A stretch of DNA of 64,000 nt, from NCBI GenBank assembly GCA_031308135.1, contig JAHLJT010008756.1:78587081-78651080 (forward strand), read 5' to 3'. Position numbers and translations under genes: made by a program. The DNA comes from Acheta domesticus (Eukaryota; Arthropoda; Insecta; Orthoptera; Gryllidae). The notes beneath the pieces were generated by a model. The model had not been told where the DNA came from and ran no database searches. It worked only from the letters and a program-made list of their open reading frames with translations. This document shows positions 11,203-23,619 of this stretch, one piece after another (positions within the stretch are counted from its first letter, which is position 1; each line of letters begins with the position of its first letter).

Positions 11203-11590
11203 CTAGAGCTTAAAACTACTTGACCGTTTATTAAGAAAGTTTCCGCTGTGTTGGTACGCACCAAAATGTCCGCGAGCGGCTGCATACGTATCGAAATGGT
11301 GTGATAAAAATACGTCCTGTTTTCCCTCCTCGTCAATGAGCCACTTCATTGGTTTTTTGTGATTGGCGTCCCGAGATTTCCAATGGAGGTTTGCGCTTGA
11401 CAGCTCTGGCCAAACAACGCTATCAACTGCCGCGCTAGCCTCTCCCAAGGGGCGTGCTGTGGCGGGACGTTTGTGGACTGTGACGGGAGCGTGAACCGTG
11501 GTATTCGACGCCGGCGACTCTAATCCACTAAACGTCGATAATTGCTGAACCGCATCGTTTGATGTGTAGAGTTCACCTGCAGGCAATTTC
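11203..11590 (-). CDS. Candidate 3'-terminal coding exon, gene unidentified
   Basis: On the minus strand an open frame of about 129 codons follows a good splice acceptor (pyrimidine-rich TTTCCTTTCCAACTGC, then ATTTCAG ending at 11591) and closes with TAG at 11203-11205. The frame is closed upstream of the acceptor, as expected for an internal exon start. Base composition is clearly higher in GC than the flanks. The C-terminal half reads like a folded conserved region (W-L-I-D-E-E-G-K, SHHFDTYAAARGHFGAYQHS), while the first half is Ala/Pro/Ser-rich. The exon would enter in a split codon. I do not recognise the family and no function is proposed. Upstream exons are not apparent; the CpG-enriched block near 13.1-13.5 kb could be a promoter region. 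A chance frame remains possible. Confidence 0.5.
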
Positions 11591-12991
11591 CTGAAATAAT
11601 GCAGTTGGAAAGGAAATATTCATTAAAGGTGTTGTGAGGGGTGAAGGACCTTGACACGTGGGATATGATGTCACCGCCCTTGGTTGGTGCAGTAAAGTTC
11701 AGGAATGACAAAATGATGGTAGCGATGCCAAAAGAAGACCGGCTCTCTATAAAAGGTAATTTTATGTGAGTTGTTAACAGAATTAGGAAGTTCACTTGAT
11801 CAGGAAAAGGGTTAATAATAATCTAATTATTAAGTACAATCATCCAGTCATCATGTACTGTCAAAGTTATGAATATACTGACGAATGATAATAAATTATA
11901 TTATTATCATTTTCCTTGTTTTCCTGCAGTTAACACTGTCCTCATAATTTTTTTTATATCCGAGAATGTATCTGAGATAATCTTTCTTCTTTGCGCGTTC
12001 ATTATTTTCTTAAAGAAAGAATTTGTCATCGATCGACTGTTGCTATATACCGCCTTTACAAAATGAACATGAAAAATTGTTTTCATCACAAATGGTTTCA
12101 GTTAAATTATTTGTCTTTAAGATCATTAAACATTGACATGATAAATATTTTAAATGTATTCTATTTTTGTTTACTACTTCTTGAAAGTTTATCAATGATT
12201 TGTCACGTACAGTTGATACTTCATTTAATAAATGCTGATTGAAATCATCTTTACCTATGTCTCCATGACTCAAGTTATGATTCAGTGTACTCCCATAGCT
12301 GGAAATACAGAGACGACTTCTCTTCAAACTTGTCCTTGAACTCTTTTATAGAATTATAGGTTAAACTTTGTAGAGGTAAATAAAATATTATCTAGCTTAT
12401 ATTTTCCTTCGTTATGTTGCAACTTAAGTAGCGTTGCGTTCCCATAAAAAATTAATTTCACAACATGAGATCTATTTTTCTCAGAGATTCTTCGTAACGT
12501 GCACAGTGGGAAGCGATCACTTTGTTATGACATAAAGAGTCATAACAAAGCCTCTTCACAATGTTCGTTAACGAGTGTAAGGTTTGGAGTTGAACATTTG
12601 TTTGTGAAGTTTCTACGTCTTTAGTAGCGCATAAACCTTTATTGACATTTTCGGTATTTAGATTTATCGAAGTCCCAACAATTACCTGTACATTCAAAAC
12701 AAAACTTGTGACTTTCTAAAAATTATTGCAAATTTAGATATTTACTTAAAACAAATAATTGACGATTTTTTCTCCTAAAATTATATTCAACATCTTCCTT
12801 ATTTCCATTCATTTAACATTATTATTTCTTCCAATCTCTCACCCTTAGCTTCATTATCTTCGCGTTCATCGTTCCTACCGCGTTATTACTTTTTCCTAAC
12901 CGTAATATTTACAGAAATCGACTAGCACGTGACATTGTATGCAGTATGAGTCTCGCGTTATTTTATTTCATCTCACAATGCGGAACTTGCA
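11591..12991. other. AT-rich, possible intron; one perfect hairpin
   Basis: AT-rich sequence that would be an intron if the exon at 11203-11590 is real. It holds a perfect 12-bp inverted repeat with a 7-base loop at 12520-12550. No other feature is seen. Confidence 0.45.
12520..12550. repeat. Perfect 12-bp stem, 7-base loop
   Basis: CTTTGTTATGAC and its exact reverse complement GTCATAACAAAG are separated by ATAAAGA. The stem does not extend further, so it is too short for a microRNA precursor. Confidence 0.7.
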
Positions 12992-13060
12992 AACACACAC
13001 ACACATATACTCACACACACACACACACACCCACACACACACACACACACGCACACACAC
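12992..13060. repeat. (CA)n microsatellite
   Basis: About 70 bases of mostly CA dinucleotides with a few interruptions (ATATACTC, CCAC, CGCAC). The His/Thr-rich and Val/Cys-rich frames across it are artefacts of the repeat. Confidence 0.97.
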
Positions 13061-13109
13061 TACTACCAAAACATACGTTATCGAAACACACAAACACGTC
13101 GCATCGTCT

Positions 13110-13470
13110 TGAAATATGCCGTTCACAACCCCTTCTCAGAGAGCACGTGACTAGGATTTGTGGCCGCACTGCGCTAGGACGACCAGCACGAGTTTTTTCG
13201 TCGTCAACTTTTCTCGGTGGAGCCCGAGCCACAGTAGCACCAGAAACTCGATACCCCACGCGACCTCGGATTCTTCTACGTTTGGTCGGTGGTGCCGCGC
13301 CGTTCCACCCACACCGCGCGCGTTACCTCTTATATTCTCTCTCTCTCTTTCTCTCTCGTTGTCCTCTTTTTCCCCTCCCTCTGTCTGACTTTCTTATGTC
13401 TCCCCTCCCGCTGTGTTTATGGCTCGACGACGGACAGATGTCGGCACGGCTGGCCCCTTTCGAAAGTTTT
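13110..13470. promoter_or_regulatory. CpG-enriched block with CT-rich tract, possible promoter region
   Basis: In AT-rich surroundings this ~360-bp block is rich in CG dinucleotides (for example ACACCGCGCGCGTTACC near 13310). It ends in a CT-rich tract at about 13333-13395. That composition fits a promoter or 5' UTR, perhaps of the minus-strand exon candidate downstream at 11203-11590. No TATA box, initiator or start codon with a donor site could be singled out. Confidence 0.3.
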
Positions 13471-15195
13471 CTAATTTGTGGATGCTCTCCAGGTTTGAGG
13501 GTGGCCGTCAGACGTGTAAAGAACGTGACGAGATGTTCGTGTTACGTGAAGTTGCTTTCTCGTGACAAAAGTCTGGATTTAGGAGTCGGGTGTGGATTTA
13601 TGAACATTTTTGTGCGCTCATATGGTGTATAAGGTTTGCGACCTTCATGCGCTCTTCAATAAAGTGTTTTTGGCTTTCATATATAAACGTAAACGTGTCT
13701 ACGTGTTCTCTACGGTTCTCAAAAATGCTGCATAAAAATGTGTGGTGTATTCTAGAGAGTTATGAACCAACGAGAAAATAATTAATTTTAGTGATAGGTT
13801 TTATTTGAGATGTTTCGAGGTTGTGTAGCTGGAATGAATCTGGGATTGGATTGATGTATCAAAAGTGTAATAGATTTCTTAATTATGTTTTAAAATTGTC
13901 ACTGATGTACTTATATTGGAGACCGATACATAATCAAACTTCGGGTTCAATGGAAATTAATTATTATTGATATTGAGATTTAGCATTAAATCAATATTAT
14001 TTGTAATTTATAAGCCATATAAAAATATTTACTGCACGCATTGCTTTCATGTTGTACCCAATAATATTATACTAGCATTTTTAATGTCAAATATCACACA
14101 TTGGTTTGTTTACTATATTGAAATAAAAAAGCATAAAATACAATTATTTAGAATATGGTTACATTTTTATATATTATATATTATTATTATTAAAACATTT
14201 CATTATCGACCATATTAATAGATTAAAATTTAGTTGCGCAAAGTTTTCTGCCTTCGTTTTGAGCGTTGCCAAATTGTAGAACCCGCCATAAAAGTTATAA
14301 TACGAAATATGTTTCGAAATAACATGAAAAAATATTGTCTAATTTTCAAGTTGGTAATGTGACTATCTTAAAATTACACTTCAAATTAAAATACAAGGTG
14401 CCTGAGACGGAGATTCTGATCCCAGATATCACCAAATAGTTGTGATAGCTTAACTTTTCATGTCTCCACGTCCATTCCACCGGAACCATTAATCCATGCT
14501 TTGTCATTCATTTCTAATGAGCATTCATACTTCATTATCTACTCCTCACACAGTGAAAAGAAATTGTACACCTCCAACAAAGATATGAGGTCGTATAGGC
14601 GTAAGCCCCTGTAGTGTGAAATTCACCATCGAACTGACAATGCTTGAAACTGCTTCATAGAATTTACAAGAAGTCCGTTATTAAAGTCGATTCCGCCAAA
14701 AATGAGACGCATTCAGTATTATTATAGCTGTTTGATGCTTATCGTGAAGTTACTTCCTGCATGGCCCAGACCCACCCGGTTGTGTGTGCTTGCCCACACT
14801 TCGGGTCCGCCTCCAGGAACCAATGGCGATGTGGGTAATCCATATTCGTCGAGAACATCGACGCCCATCGATTGGTTGCCTCGCCTTAGCAGATGTATTT
14901 CCAAGAGCTCGTGGACAATAAATAACATGAATGCTTTAAAATACAGTAAATAGTATTTGCATATTCCTGTTTGACTTACAAGCTTCGGGATTGTGAAATG
15001 TAGGGTGTCAGACATGAACAAAAGACATTTCGTACATTTCCCCGTTGAGTCAGCCTAGCAGAACGTTTTAATTCGTTCTTTGGCAAGGGGGATGAATGAA
15101 ATTAGTTTTCAAAAACCAGGTAAATGAAAACGATTAGTGTTCCTAAATTCACGCGAGTTTCCAAAAACAATTTGTACTTCACATGACCGGCTGAG
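13471..15195. other. Intergenic, nothing recognised
   Basis: AT-rich, with (ATT)-type low complexity near 14165-14195 and a slightly GC-richer patch at 14755-14905. No coding or repeat match was noticed. Confidence 0.45.
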
Positions 15196-15410
15196 ATGTC
15201 TCAGGGCATCAGTTGATGTCCTTGCAGTGCCTCTGATCGGGGGGTTTCAAGCTTCGAGTCGCGTCGGTAGCAGGATTTCCGACACTATCTGCTATCTGGA
15301 AGTGACTTCTAACGGCCGGCTGCTTTGATCGGTAGTTCTTGGATCAACAGTAGGAAAATGCCGGAGCAGTACCCAAACAAACGGACCGCGCGCGATCTTT
15401 CCTTCGTCTT
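15196..15410 (+). mobile_element. SINE, 5' part (truncated)
   Basis: Shares, in order, the start CTCAGGGCATCAGTTGATGTC, a degraded B-box region, CGACACTA, TTCTAACGGCCGGCTGCT, GATCGGTAGTT, a GCCGGAGCAGTACC block and GCGCGATCTTTCCTTC with the copies at 63041-63573, 62506-61972 and 46358-45812. It stops where the 734-bp duplicated segment begins, so the 3' body and tail are missing. Confidence 0.8.
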
Positions 15411-15419
15411 TTCGTCGTC

Positions 15420-16806
15420 GGGATTACTTTCCATAGAAAATAGAGAGTTAAGTCAGTTGTGTGTGATGTCGACTGTATAATGTCTCAAATACGAAGTTCT
15501 CTTTGACAAGTTTCGATGCATGAATGTTTTTCCGTTTCCGCAGACAGTATGGTAAGTTGAAAAAGAAAGTTATTAATTTTTTGAAAAAAATAGCACAATT
15601 CCCCACATATATTCTCACCTTATTTATAAGTAATCTTAAACTTCCAACAACTAGTACTTAGTGTTACATTATTTTAGAGCAGAAGCAACGGTTACTACTG
15701 GTCGGCGTTATAGTTAAAGCGTATAATTCAGTTAAACAATTGTTGGTTTATGGTTCGATTATTTATTTCAGAGACATTGAGTATTGACAGAGACTAGACC
15801 GTAAATGACGTGTAAATGATTAATAAAAATAATGTATGGTATCTATACTGTGTTTCCAACAAAGGATCAAACTCATAAATATTGTGCATTAATATAAAAG
15901 TTAATCTTGTATACGTTGAGATATTTTGCGAAAGGCAACTAATTCAAAGTTTACGGCATTTATTTTATAGCATTAGCATGGAAGATAATGATACGTTTAA
16001 CTAAACATGCTCAAGCTGAAATCCTTTTGATTTCACAATCCTAGAAAATATGCTTTAAATATCGTACAACGTTTTTTTAAGTAAACACCCAGATAACAGT
16101 AATACTTTTTGCGGAAAAGCGTTTTAAATGAAAAAAATGAAGTGAATCAGTGCGGGATTACTTTCCATAGAAAATAGAGAGATAAGTCAGTTGTGTGTGA
16201 TGCCGACTGTATAATGTCTCAAATACGAAGTTCTCTTTGACAAGTTTCGATGCATGAATGTTTTTCCGTTTCCGCAGACAGTATGGTAAGTTGAAAAAGA
16301 AAGTTATTAATTTTTTGAAAAAAATAGCACAATTCCCCACATATATTCTCACCTTATTTATAAGTAATCTTAAAATTCCAACAACTAGTACTTAGTGTTA
16401 CATTATTTTAGAGCAGAAGCAACGGTTACTACTGGTCGGCGTTATAGTTAAAGCGTATAATTCAGTTAAACAATTGTTGGTTTATGGTTCGATTATTTAT
16501 TTCAGAGACATTGAGTATTGACAGAGACTAGACCGTAAATGACGTGTAAATGATTAATAAAAATAATGTAATGGTATCTATACTGTGTTTCCAACAAAGG
16601 ATCAAACTCATAAATATTGTGCATTAATATAAAAGTTAATCTTGTATACGTTGAGATATTTTGCGAAAGGCAACTAATTCAAAGTTTACGGCATTTATCT
16701 TTATAGCATTAAATGGAAGATAATGAGTTACGTTTAACTAAACATGCAAAAATCAAGCTGAAATCCTTCACAAATAATTTCACAATCCATAGAAAATATG
16801 CTTTAA
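15420..16806 (+). repeat. Direct tandem duplication, offset 734 bp
   Basis: 15420-16056 and 16154-16806 are near-identical, both beginning GGGATTACTTTCCATAGAAA. They differ by few substitutions and small indels near the ends and are separated by 97 unrelated bases. The sequence is AT-rich with no convincing coding frame and could be part of a transposon or a local duplication. The first copy abuts a truncated SINE. Confidence 0.9.
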
Positions 16807-18419
16807 CCTCAGTAGGGCCAAATAAATTTTAAAAATATGTCTATCAAGCGCATACTACATACACCGCATGAAAATAACGAATATAATGATGTAAAGACCT
16901 TATTTGCTAAACATGCATCTCTTTATGTCAGATTTAATGAATACGCACGATAAAAATAATTTACGTACATAATGTTTATATTTATCTCGAATTAGATGAT
17001 ATATTGTTAAAATTCTATAGTGATAGCCTTGAAAAGTAATCTCTCTAAATCTTATCCGGTAAGAAAGAAATACGATGTAATTGTTTAAATCTGATTTTAA
17101 TTTCGAATTATATTCATTAATATACAAGTTTGTGAAACTGATTATTCAGAAATAAAGTGGTTTTAACGGAACATCATGGATAGAATATTGTACTTCAGAA
17201 AGACGAGAAGATCTAAGTTTTTAACTCTTTAAAAATAAAAGCGAAGGAGGGGAAAACGTGCAAGCGTAGAATTGCTGTGTCCTCTAATATTCATGCAGAG
17301 AACAAGAAATTGTAGAAAATTTTCTTCCCAAAATTCGTGCTACAAACAACTAAGAACAAGAGAAGCTCGCGGATTACTTCCGAAAGTTTCCGCTTCACAT
17401 CACAGCGTACCGTATTTCGTAGAGGTTCTCATTTGTTCTTTTGTTGACTTGAAAGTTCGAACGAAACGATGGCATTTCCGGACTTCAGAACAGAGTTGCA
17501 AAATATAAAGCATCACGTTTTCCGATATAGGAATATTGAAATAATGTGTTTAATTAGGAGAGTACATTTTATTGCAATTCATATTAAATCAATTTCGAAT
17601 TTTATGAAGTATTAATAAATTTCGGGTGTGGTTGAGTATCGAAGAAACTATACCTCATTATTTAAAATAATGTTTTTTCAATTTTATTCATAGTCAAATT
17701 TATTATCATAAAGTTATATTTATTATTATTATTATTCATTAATCATATTTATTATATTATTATTAAATATTGAGTCTATGGGAACATCAGCACATACCTT
17801 TTTTCTAAGATGTTCTTTTCATGTGATACTCTTTGTTTTTGGAACTAGTAGTGCTTCTGAAGTACACCTTATTGAATTTTAACGACGAAAAAATGTAATT
17901 ATAAATTTTTCGTTAAAATGCCTCAGTAATTACTAATCTGTAAGAATGAAATTTAAATAAACAAATTATAGAGCATTAACCTATAGCGATGTACTCTATA
18001 AAATGAGTAAATAACAAAATGAGAAATGAATTTAATACCATGCCATTATGGCTCAACATAGTAAAGAGATTTTATTTATTTATTTATTGAAATTAGTATC
18101 TTCGTTGCTCGTCACTTCGATGCTACCCTCACTATCCTGACTCAATAACATGCAATAATTCACATGCAAAAGTATCCCACTGTAAATAATACACTTAAAG
18201 AACTGACAGAATATAAATTACCCACATTCAACGTGTAGAGAGGCCAGTAGTAATAAAACACACTGCACTTAAAACAAATTTCCAATTTAAATGTGACGTC
18301 GATCGTCCCTGTTTTTGGAAGTGCCAGCTGTTCGTGACTCACGGGTAGTTTAATGATCAAATGATGAATATGTAGTAACAGCTAAAACAATTGCGATTTT
18401 GCAACTCCAGCTATATGTA
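16807..18419. other. AT-rich intergenic, no gene seen
   Basis: No repeat match or coding signal noticed. A short (ATT) low-complexity run lies near 17720-17765 and TTTATTTATTTATT near 18071. Confidence 0.45.
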
Positions 18420-18424
18420 ATAGG

Positions 18425-18590
18425 TCTTAAGTTCGAGTTACAACGGTGACATGATTTTCTCTAAGTACCTATCTGGGTGCCAACCTGGATGAACGAGGGG
18501 GATAACAGCGTGTACCGACTCAGCGCTTTGGTCTGAAGAGTCGCGGGTTCGAGTCCCGCCTTCGGCAAGTTCGTTTGTCCCTTGTTTGTC
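18425..18590 (+). mobile_element. SINE fragment joined to tRNA-like sequence
   Basis: 18425-18458 matches the SINE region around its B box (AAGTTCGAGTTACAACGGTGACATGATTTT). About 80 bases on, 18512-18566 looks like a decayed tRNA 3' half: a GCGGG-TTCGAGT-CCCGC T-arm with GGTTCGAGTCC matching a pol III B box. I could not build a full cloverleaf or assign an anticodon, so I do not call it a tRNA gene. It may be the head of another SINE. Confidence 0.45.
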
Positions 18591-21500
18591 ATATATGTGT
18601 TGTCGCGGAGGACCTCGCGTTCTTCTGACCCCAGATCTGAGAAGCCCGCTAGTCAAATTCAGTTCCTTAGACAACTAGTCTGTGACTGCCAGAATTCTTA
18701 CTTCTCCCATCTTGTCAGCTGTTCTACCATACGTGTCGTGTGATATTGCATTCCCGTCCCAATAACGATAACCTACTCCCATGACCTAGGAAAGTCCTCT
18801 GCAGCATTTCGAGTACATGGTACCAAACCAAACACCTGACGGTTTTGAATTTCAGAGAAAGAAGGACAAATACATGTTGAATTCGTTCTCATGTGTTAAG
18901 GTCAGTACGTGCAGTCCTGTCCCTCTCGAAGTCACAATTTCCCTTCTCGTTCAACTCCGCTTGTCATGTAGGCGGTCGTTCCCGAGTGTGCAGGAAAGCT
19001 CATGGCGACCAGGCGGCCCTGGGAAAGGCGGGGCAGATTTAGAAAAACATAAAAGGGACGAGGGCTCACTTTTGTCCTCGTCAGAAAGCACGCCCGCAAC
19101 GCGGAGATAATATTCATGAGGAAATTCGTCTTTGAAATGACTTTGGCGAAACTGTTTCGGGTTGACGTTGTTCATGCTGCGATGAAATCTAAGAGTGATA
19201 CCATGAAAGTCACCTTTTAGAACAAAAGGACCCTTTGTCACTCTTTATATTGTCATATGTATTTTCACTTTCTACGTTGTGTGTATTTTTTGACGTTAGA
19301 ATATTTACTGCACGGTCGTTATTGGTGAGAATGTTTTATTCCAGAAGTTTTGTGTAGCAGTTATTGTAGAGGCAGTAGATTTTTTATCGATGACCTTTAA
19401 GTATCCTGTAGTGTCAGCCTATCATAGTTATGGTATTGTATTACTCCTAAAATATTATTGTTTTTGGGCAAATTGTCCATATCGAAATTTATTGTTCCTG
19501 AATAAAGTATAGCGATTGAATATTCTTTCTATCAATCTGTATTTATTTCATATTTTATGTTTTGTTTCTTCATAAAAAACATTTTAACAGGAGATATAAA
19601 CAGAAAAATACTATTATCGATTTACGGTGATTTCAATAAAATGCCATAACTTTAATGAATTTATCACGATTGATTTAATTCCTGCCCTCTATTTAAAATT
19701 TTTCATTGTTTGAACGGGAAATAATCTTTGTTAATAACCCTTAATATTCTGAGTTTACCACATAAATCCACTCGATGCTCCATGGCCAGTGATTTTGTCT
19801 GTAAACGTATATTCCTCGAGATATTACCTACAACATAATATTTGAACCTAATTATATAGTGTGTTCCTTATGGTCGTGCACACCACACATTAAATCTCTA
19901 TGAAATTTATTTTGTATGTAATAAATAAAAGAAATTATTACATACGAAGTTGGAACAGAAATACTACCTTTCTTCTTTCCAATTTTTTTTATCAACAGTA
20001 CACTTCCAGTAATCTTTGTGTTAATTTCGGGCATTATTTAGTTAATGGAAAACAGTTGTAGTTTATGAAACTTAAATTGTTGAAAAACGGATTTCGTTCC
20101 TGTCACCTTGCGTCAGACCATTTTCTTCGTTAATGAGTTTGAAATGAACAATTGAAGCAAACCGACTTTGTGATGAAGAAAGTTGATCAAACGTTCCATT
20201 TGTTTCAAAACCCAGGAGTGCATGTAAAATCAAAGGATCTAGATATAATTGTTGTATTAACATGTATTTTCATAGGATTGAAATGGATTGATCCTTAGCT
20301 TAATTTTACAGTTGAAACATTTGTAAGCAGTTTACAGTTAATATTTGGACGCCGGTTGAGGTGTTGGAAGGCAGTTTGTGAAATGTGGGATGCAAAAGTT
20401 GATCTAAAAACGGGCGAAATAACATACTTTTTTTTGTTTATCAGTATCATCTTATTGGATTAGACTTTCAATCAGTCGACTCCTAGAATACTCACTCCAT
20501 CTTCTTGTGGTCGTCTAATTCTTCTCTCTGTGGGCTTATAATTCAGAGCCATTCTAGTTACTCAATCTTCAAAATACTTAATATTTGTTTTCATTTTACT
20601 CTGTACAGTTTAATATTTCATTCACACATACATTTTTTTTTCAGTTTTCATGCGCTCAAGAAGTGTCTGTCTTCTATATGTCTGAGAAATTATTTTCTGT
20701 TGATTCAGTTTACTCATTTGGTGTTTAGTTCCTGACAATCATTCAATCGTTTAGCAAAATGAAGATAAGAGAGGTCCTACCAGTAGCGATGCTATAGTCA
20801 GCGTAAATCTTAGGTATGCTGGGGCACAGTAACTCAAACACAACCAAAAGATCACGTACTTCTTGGGTGCTTTCCTTGTTATAACATTTTGAATTTTGAA
20901 TTTAATTGTCTAATTGAAGTATTACACTTCGTACATTAGTCTTCTAAATTTCTCAAAGATTCAAGTAAAGTGAGAGAGATCAAGTGGAAATTTAATCGCT
21001 CTCTGATGTCTTAATGATGACTAAATGTATTTACTTGAGAATAATGTAACCAAGTTCTTTCAATTTCCACCCAAATTTTTATCAAAGAATTAGTTTGTTA
21101 TGCGTCAAGTCAATGACAAATCAAGTTAATATGTATGTAAGGAAGAAGATCAATGCAAGAGTACAATAGAAATAAGTATAGTTACTTGCATTTTGAACGT
21201 AACAGGAGTCAAAATAGTTTGTGTCATTACTGGGGACCGCACCTAACACAGAGCGCATTAAAGATGCTAGCAGTATGACCAAAAAGCTTTGTGCTAAAGT
21301 AAATGTTCCTCACCAAAAATATCTTATATCACTTTTGTTTAGTTTGCCCTTTTTAAAAGTTCTCTACGTTTGTAGCTACATATATATAATATACGATATA
21401 GATAATATAGTATTCATAATAATTATGAATTGAAGGAATGTGAGAATATTTCTTCAAATTATTTGTAATATTTCTTCGTCCAAAAATATACCATTAATTT

Positions 21501-21779
21501 ATCCGCGATTTATCTATTTCCCTGCGAAGGAAAATTTTTCTCACTGAATGACTACCTCTGCGGAATCAACGCCACTGAACGCAAACTTCCTTCTCGTCTC
21601 TTTGCAGGAGAATTCTTTCCGCGATTCCGTGTCGCTCGTGCCCCGTCTAGTGTATTTTCCGACCGCGCACTGCGCGCTGTCCAGAATAGAACGAAAACGC
21701 TATTTTCAGAGCAGCACGGTGGGCCAAAGTGCCTCTGTAATGTAAAAGCGTATTTGTTGCATTTCTAAACAAATATTTT
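18591..21779. other. Intergenic, one GC-richer patch
   Basis: Mostly AT-rich. Around 18900-19110 GC is higher and an open frame of 97 codons exists (18817-19110). A CATAAAAG-like element near 19050 followed ~30 bases on by TCGTCAGAAAG is the only promoter-like pairing noticed, and it is weak. 21548-21745 is another GC-richer patch with a possible acceptor (TCTCTTTGCAG). Neither resembles a known protein. Confidence 0.35.
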
Positions 21780-22490
21780 TACCAAAAACAAAATTATAAC
21801 ATTTTTGATATGACAAACAAAAACGAAACGTGAATGAATGTGTATTTTTCTTACTAAATTCTCCCTTATATAAATACCTTGCTAAGTGAGAAATATTTTT
21901 GAATGGCGAATTCTTTCCTTTTTTCGTTTGTGTATTGTATGATTAAAACATTAAGTTTATTTATTGCATTTACCAATAATGTGAAATAAATTAACAAGTT
22001 GCTACAAGTTGACAATTCTCACTTACGGACGGATAGCGCTTTTAATAGACAAGAGTATTTTGTTGTTAAATCTTCTAACTTGAACGTAGAAAGTGCATGT
22101 TTTTATATCACTCTTAGTAACAGGATTACAAAATCAATTACTTTGATTCAGTTTTTTAAAATTTTACTTTCAATGAGAATTTGAAATCAACATGTATTTC
22201 ATTGTAATGAATATTTCTTTGCATAAATAGAAAATGGGAATTAATGTACCAAAGTTGGGGCAATAACTGTTAACTGAAAGATTGTGAAGTAAGACTCTCT
22301 CAGGACTAGGCATCCAGTGACGTATCGCACTCCCGAAATTTGTACAATCCTTTCTTTTTAAGCTATCGCCAATTACTCTGGACGCAGTGAGTGCCCGCGT
22401 ACTCTAGTAAGCTTTTTATCTTGCCCGCGACCTTTGATATGCCTGCTCTAGAAAGTATGCCACTATGAGAATTGGACCCATATCGTTTTG
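21780..22490 (+). repeat. Dispersed repeat, copy 1 of 2
   Basis: Shares long stretches in the same orientation with 35690-36125. Landmarks are TTCTTACTAAATTCTCCCTTATATAAA, GAATTCTTTCCTT, CTTACGGACGGA(T/C)AGCGCTTTTAA, CTTTTATATCACTCTTA and, further on, TTGCCCG(C/T)GA. Copy 2 is shorter between the last two landmarks. No coding sequence is evident and the class is unknown. Confidence 0.75.
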
Positions 22491-22561
22491 TTTTACAAAG
22501 TTCCAAACTCAAGAGTTTGAACTAAACAAGCCTTGTAATATTTGTCAGATTGTTCATTATC

Positions 22562-23561
22562 NNNNNNNNNNNNNNNNNNNNNNNNNNNNNNNNNNNNNNN
22601 NNNNNNNNNNNNNNNNNNNNNNNNNNNNNNNNNNNNNNNNNNNNNNNNNNNNNNNNNNNNNNNNNNNNNNNNNNNNNNNNNNNNNNNNNNNNNNNNNNNN
22701 NNNNNNNNNNNNNNNNNNNNNNNNNNNNNNNNNNNNNNNNNNNNNNNNNNNNNNNNNNNNNNNNNNNNNNNNNNNNNNNNNNNNNNNNNNNNNNNNNNNN
22801 NNNNNNNNNNNNNNNNNNNNNNNNNNNNNNNNNNNNNNNNNNNNNNNNNNNNNNNNNNNNNNNNNNNNNNNNNNNNNNNNNNNNNNNNNNNNNNNNNNNN
22901 NNNNNNNNNNNNNNNNNNNNNNNNNNNNNNNNNNNNNNNNNNNNNNNNNNNNNNNNNNNNNNNNNNNNNNNNNNNNNNNNNNNNNNNNNNNNNNNNNNNN
23001 NNNNNNNNNNNNNNNNNNNNNNNNNNNNNNNNNNNNNNNNNNNNNNNNNNNNNNNNNNNNNNNNNNNNNNNNNNNNNNNNNNNNNNNNNNNNNNNNNNNN
23101 NNNNNNNNNNNNNNNNNNNNNNNNNNNNNNNNNNNNNNNNNNNNNNNNNNNNNNNNNNNNNNNNNNNNNNNNNNNNNNNNNNNNNNNNNNNNNNNNNNNN
23201 NNNNNNNNNNNNNNNNNNNNNNNNNNNNNNNNNNNNNNNNNNNNNNNNNNNNNNNNNNNNNNNNNNNNNNNNNNNNNNNNNNNNNNNNNNNNNNNNNNNN
23301 NNNNNNNNNNNNNNNNNNNNNNNNNNNNNNNNNNNNNNNNNNNNNNNNNNNNNNNNNNNNNNNNNNNNNNNNNNNNNNNNNNNNNNNNNNNNNNNNNNNN
23401 NNNNNNNNNNNNNNNNNNNNNNNNNNNNNNNNNNNNNNNNNNNNNNNNNNNNNNNNNNNNNNNNNNNNNNNNNNNNNNNNNNNNNNNNNNNNNNNNNNNN
23501 NNNNNNNNNNNNNNNNNNNNNNNNNNNNNNNNNNNNNNNNNNNNNNNNNNNNNNNNNNNNN
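22562..23561. other. Assembly gap, 1000 N
   Basis: Exactly 1000 N. The right edge lies inside a GACG-type microsatellite, a likely cause of the break. Confidence 0.99.
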
Positions 23562-23619
23562 AGACGGACGGACGGACGGACGGACGGACGGACATAACAG
23601 ACGGACAGACGGACGTTTT
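23562..23619. repeat. (GACG)n microsatellite at contig edge
   Basis: GGACGGACGGACG repeats begin at the first base after the gap, so the array is probably truncated. They belong to the repeat family described for 23562-23900. Confidence 0.95.

Noticed and set aside
12946..13632. Plus-strand frame of 228 codons
   Set aside because: Begins in a (CA)n microsatellite giving His/Thr repeats and continues through a CT-rich tract; no protein-like stretch.
18512..18566. Possible tRNA gene
   Set aside because: A good T-arm and B box, but no acceptable acceptor or D-arm and no assignable anticodon; treated as SINE-like.
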